Assembly: GCA_023248915.1 (NCBI GenBank)
Contig: JAHFDQ010000407.1
Coordinates: forward strand, 1 to 5,845
Reading direction: 5' to 3'
Length of the DNA stretch: 5,845 bases
DNA from: Archangiaceae bacterium
Lineage (GTDB): Bacteria; Myxococcota; Myxococcia; Myxococcales; Myxococcaceae
Shown here: piece after piece, positions 4,736 to 5,845 of the stretch
How the letters are laid out: the number at the start of each line of letters is the position of its first letter
Numbering within the stretch: position 1 is the first letter of the stretch
Translations under genes and position numbers: made by a program
The notes under the pieces: model-generated
What the model saw: the letters and a program-made list of their open reading frames with translations, nothing else
The model's database searches: none
Told to the model about the DNA's origin: nothing

Positions 4736-5845
4736 ATGTTCGAGTCCGCGAGCCTGGACCACGTCGTCGACAAGGCCACCTGGAAGCGCGAAGAGCCAAA
4801 GCTTCGGGAAGCCCTGCTCAACACCCAGTTCGACCTGTCGAAGCACGGCAAGTTCCCCGTGCTGGTGGTGATCGGCGGCGTGGAAGGGGCCGGCAAGGGC
4901 GAGACCGTCAACTTGCTCAACGAGTGGATGGACCCGCGCTACGTCCGCACCACCGCCTTCGGGCCGCCCACCGAGGACGAGCTCGAACGCCCGCCAATGT
5001 GGCGCTTCTGGCAGGCGCTGCCGCCGAAGGGGCGCATCGGCATCTTCTTCGGAGCCTGGTACAGCCAGGCCATCGTCGACCGGGCGTTCGGCCGAATCGG
5101 CGAGCGGCGTTTCGAGGAAGAGATCGACCGCACGCTCCGGTTCGAGAAGATGCTCTCAGACGAGGGCGTCCTGCTGGTGAAGCTCTGGTTCCACCTTTCG
5201 AAGCGGCAGCAGAAGACGCGGCTGAAAGAGCTCGAGGCGAGCAAGAAGACGCGCTGGCGGGTGGGCGAGAACGAGTGGCACCTGTTCAAGCATTATGACG
5301 ACCTGTCGTCGGTGTCCGACCGGTTCACCCGCGCCACGAGCACCGGCGCGGCTCCCTGGCTGGTGGTGCCCGGAGCCGACCCCCTGTACCGGTCGTTGTT
5401 GGCGGGCCGGACGCTGCACACCGCCATCCGCGGCAGGCTGGACGAGGCGCCGGCCGGGAAGGCCGCGGCGGAAGCGCCCGTGTCGCTGCCCGACCCGGTC
5501 GACAAGCTGAACGTGCTCAAGGCGCTGAAGCTCGACCAGCCGCTCGAGAAGGGCGACTACGAGGCCGAGCTCGAGAAGTGGCAGGGGCGGCTGAACCTCT
5601 TGCTGCGCCACAAGCGCTTCAAGCGCCGGTCGGTCGTCGCCGTCTTCGAGGGCAACGACGCGGCCGGCAAGGGCGGGGCGATCCGGCGGTTGATCGCGGC
5701 GCTCGACGCGCGGCTCTACCAGGGCGTGCCCATCGCCGCGCCCACCGAAGAGGAACGGGCCCAGCCCTACCTCTGGCGCTTCTGGCGCCACCTGCCCCGG
5801 CGCGGCCGGGTGGTCCTCTTCGACCGGTCCTGGTACGGCCGGGTG
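4736..5845 (+). CDS. pap: Polyphosphate:AMP phosphotransferase, two-domain PPK2 family (3' end outside window)
   Basis: Predicted cytosolic enzyme moving phosphate from polyphosphate to AMP, giving ADP. The frame is open from ATG 4736 to the window end: 370 residues of the roughly 500 typical of two-domain class II PPK2 enzymes. Domain 1 (about 10-235) has a Walker A-type loop, GGVEGAGKGE (47-56, K54), then ETVNLLNEWMDPR, FGPPTEDE and RPPMWRFWQALPPKG. Its Walker B-like position reads FFGAWY (104-109), lacking the Asp-Arg seen in active domains. Domain 2 (from about 258) has EGNDAAGKGGAIRRL (305-319, K312), PYLWRFWRHLP, and an intact LFDRSWYGR (361-369), so it is probably the catalytic one. 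The second lid and C-terminus lie beyond the window. The ATG follows the GH15-like stop by only 10 nt and has no clear ribosome site, which suggests co-transcription and perhaps translational coupling. Confidence 0.92.
   Translation, partial: MFESASLDHVVDKATWKREEPKLREALLNTQFDLSKHGKFPVLVVIGGVEGAGKGETVNLLNEWMDPRYVRTTAFGPPTEDELERPPMWRFWQALPPKGRIGIFFGAWYSQAIVDRAFGRIGERRFEEEIDRTLRFEKMLSDEGVLLVKLWFHLSKRQQKTRLKELEASKKTRWRVGENEWHLFKHYDDLSSVSDRFTRATSTGAAPWLVVPGADPLYRSLLAGRTLHTAIRGRLDEAPAGKAAAEAPVSLPDPVDKLNVLKALKLDQPLEKGDYEAELEKWQGRLNLLLRHKRFKRRSVVAVFEGNDAAGKGGAIRRLIAALDARLYQGVPIAAPTEEERAQPYLWRFWRHLPRRGRVVLFDRSWYGRV

Noticed and set aside
3142..4920. 592-residue antisense open frame covering the GH15-like gene
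   Set aside because: Long antisense frames are common at this GC content. The product is low-complexity Arg/Ala/Gly/Val, and the plus strand has recognisable motifs throughout.
4924..5298. Short plus and minus open frames inside the polyphosphate kinase region
   Set aside because: The frame starting at 4736 is open to the window end and carries every PPK2 motif, so these are frame shadows.

Overview
This is a very GC-rich window with long antisense open frames. One gene carries a myxobacterial-type sorting tail: a Cys-x-Cys motif, a hydrophobic stretch and an Arg-rich end, preceded by an Asp/Gly/Ala-rich linker. Together with a candidate sigma-54 promoter and lipoprotein-like surface genes, this points to a member of the Myxococcota (former Deltaproteobacteria). 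I cannot name a genus.

Layout. (a) 2-697, plus strand: the C-terminal two thirds of phosphoserine aminotransferase (SerC), cut by the window start. (b) 725-1285, plus: a secreted chalcone-isomerase-like protein, 27 nt behind serC. (c) 1328-1570, minus: an 80-residue protein with a short leucine zipper followed by a conserved-looking domain whose C-terminal half resembles the PC4 single-strand nucleic-acid-binding family. It converges on (b). (d) 1571-1695: a divergent intergenic region holding a good sigma-54 type -24/-12 element that points at (e). (e) 1696-2451, plus: a probable outer-membrane lipoprotein with barrel-like strands. (f) 2506-4725, plus: a large exported GH15-type (glucoamylase-like) glycoside hydrolase with a tail signal. 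(g) 4736 to beyond the window end, plus: a two-domain PPK2-family polyphosphate:AMP phosphotransferase, 10 nt behind (f).

Genes (e), (f) and (g) run the same way with gaps of 54 and 10 nt and could form one transcription unit driven from the sigma-54 element. That would couple an envelope protein, extracytoplasmic alpha-glucan breakdown and polyphosphate-driven ADP formation. The link is inference from position only. serC is housekeeping. No RNA genes, mobile elements or CRISPR arrays were seen.

The points most worth a second look are the sigma-54 promoter, the zipper plus PC4-like small protein, the compact catalytic domain of the GH15-like enzyme, and the degenerate first kinase domain of the polyphosphate enzyme. 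Nothing here is clearly a wholly new system.
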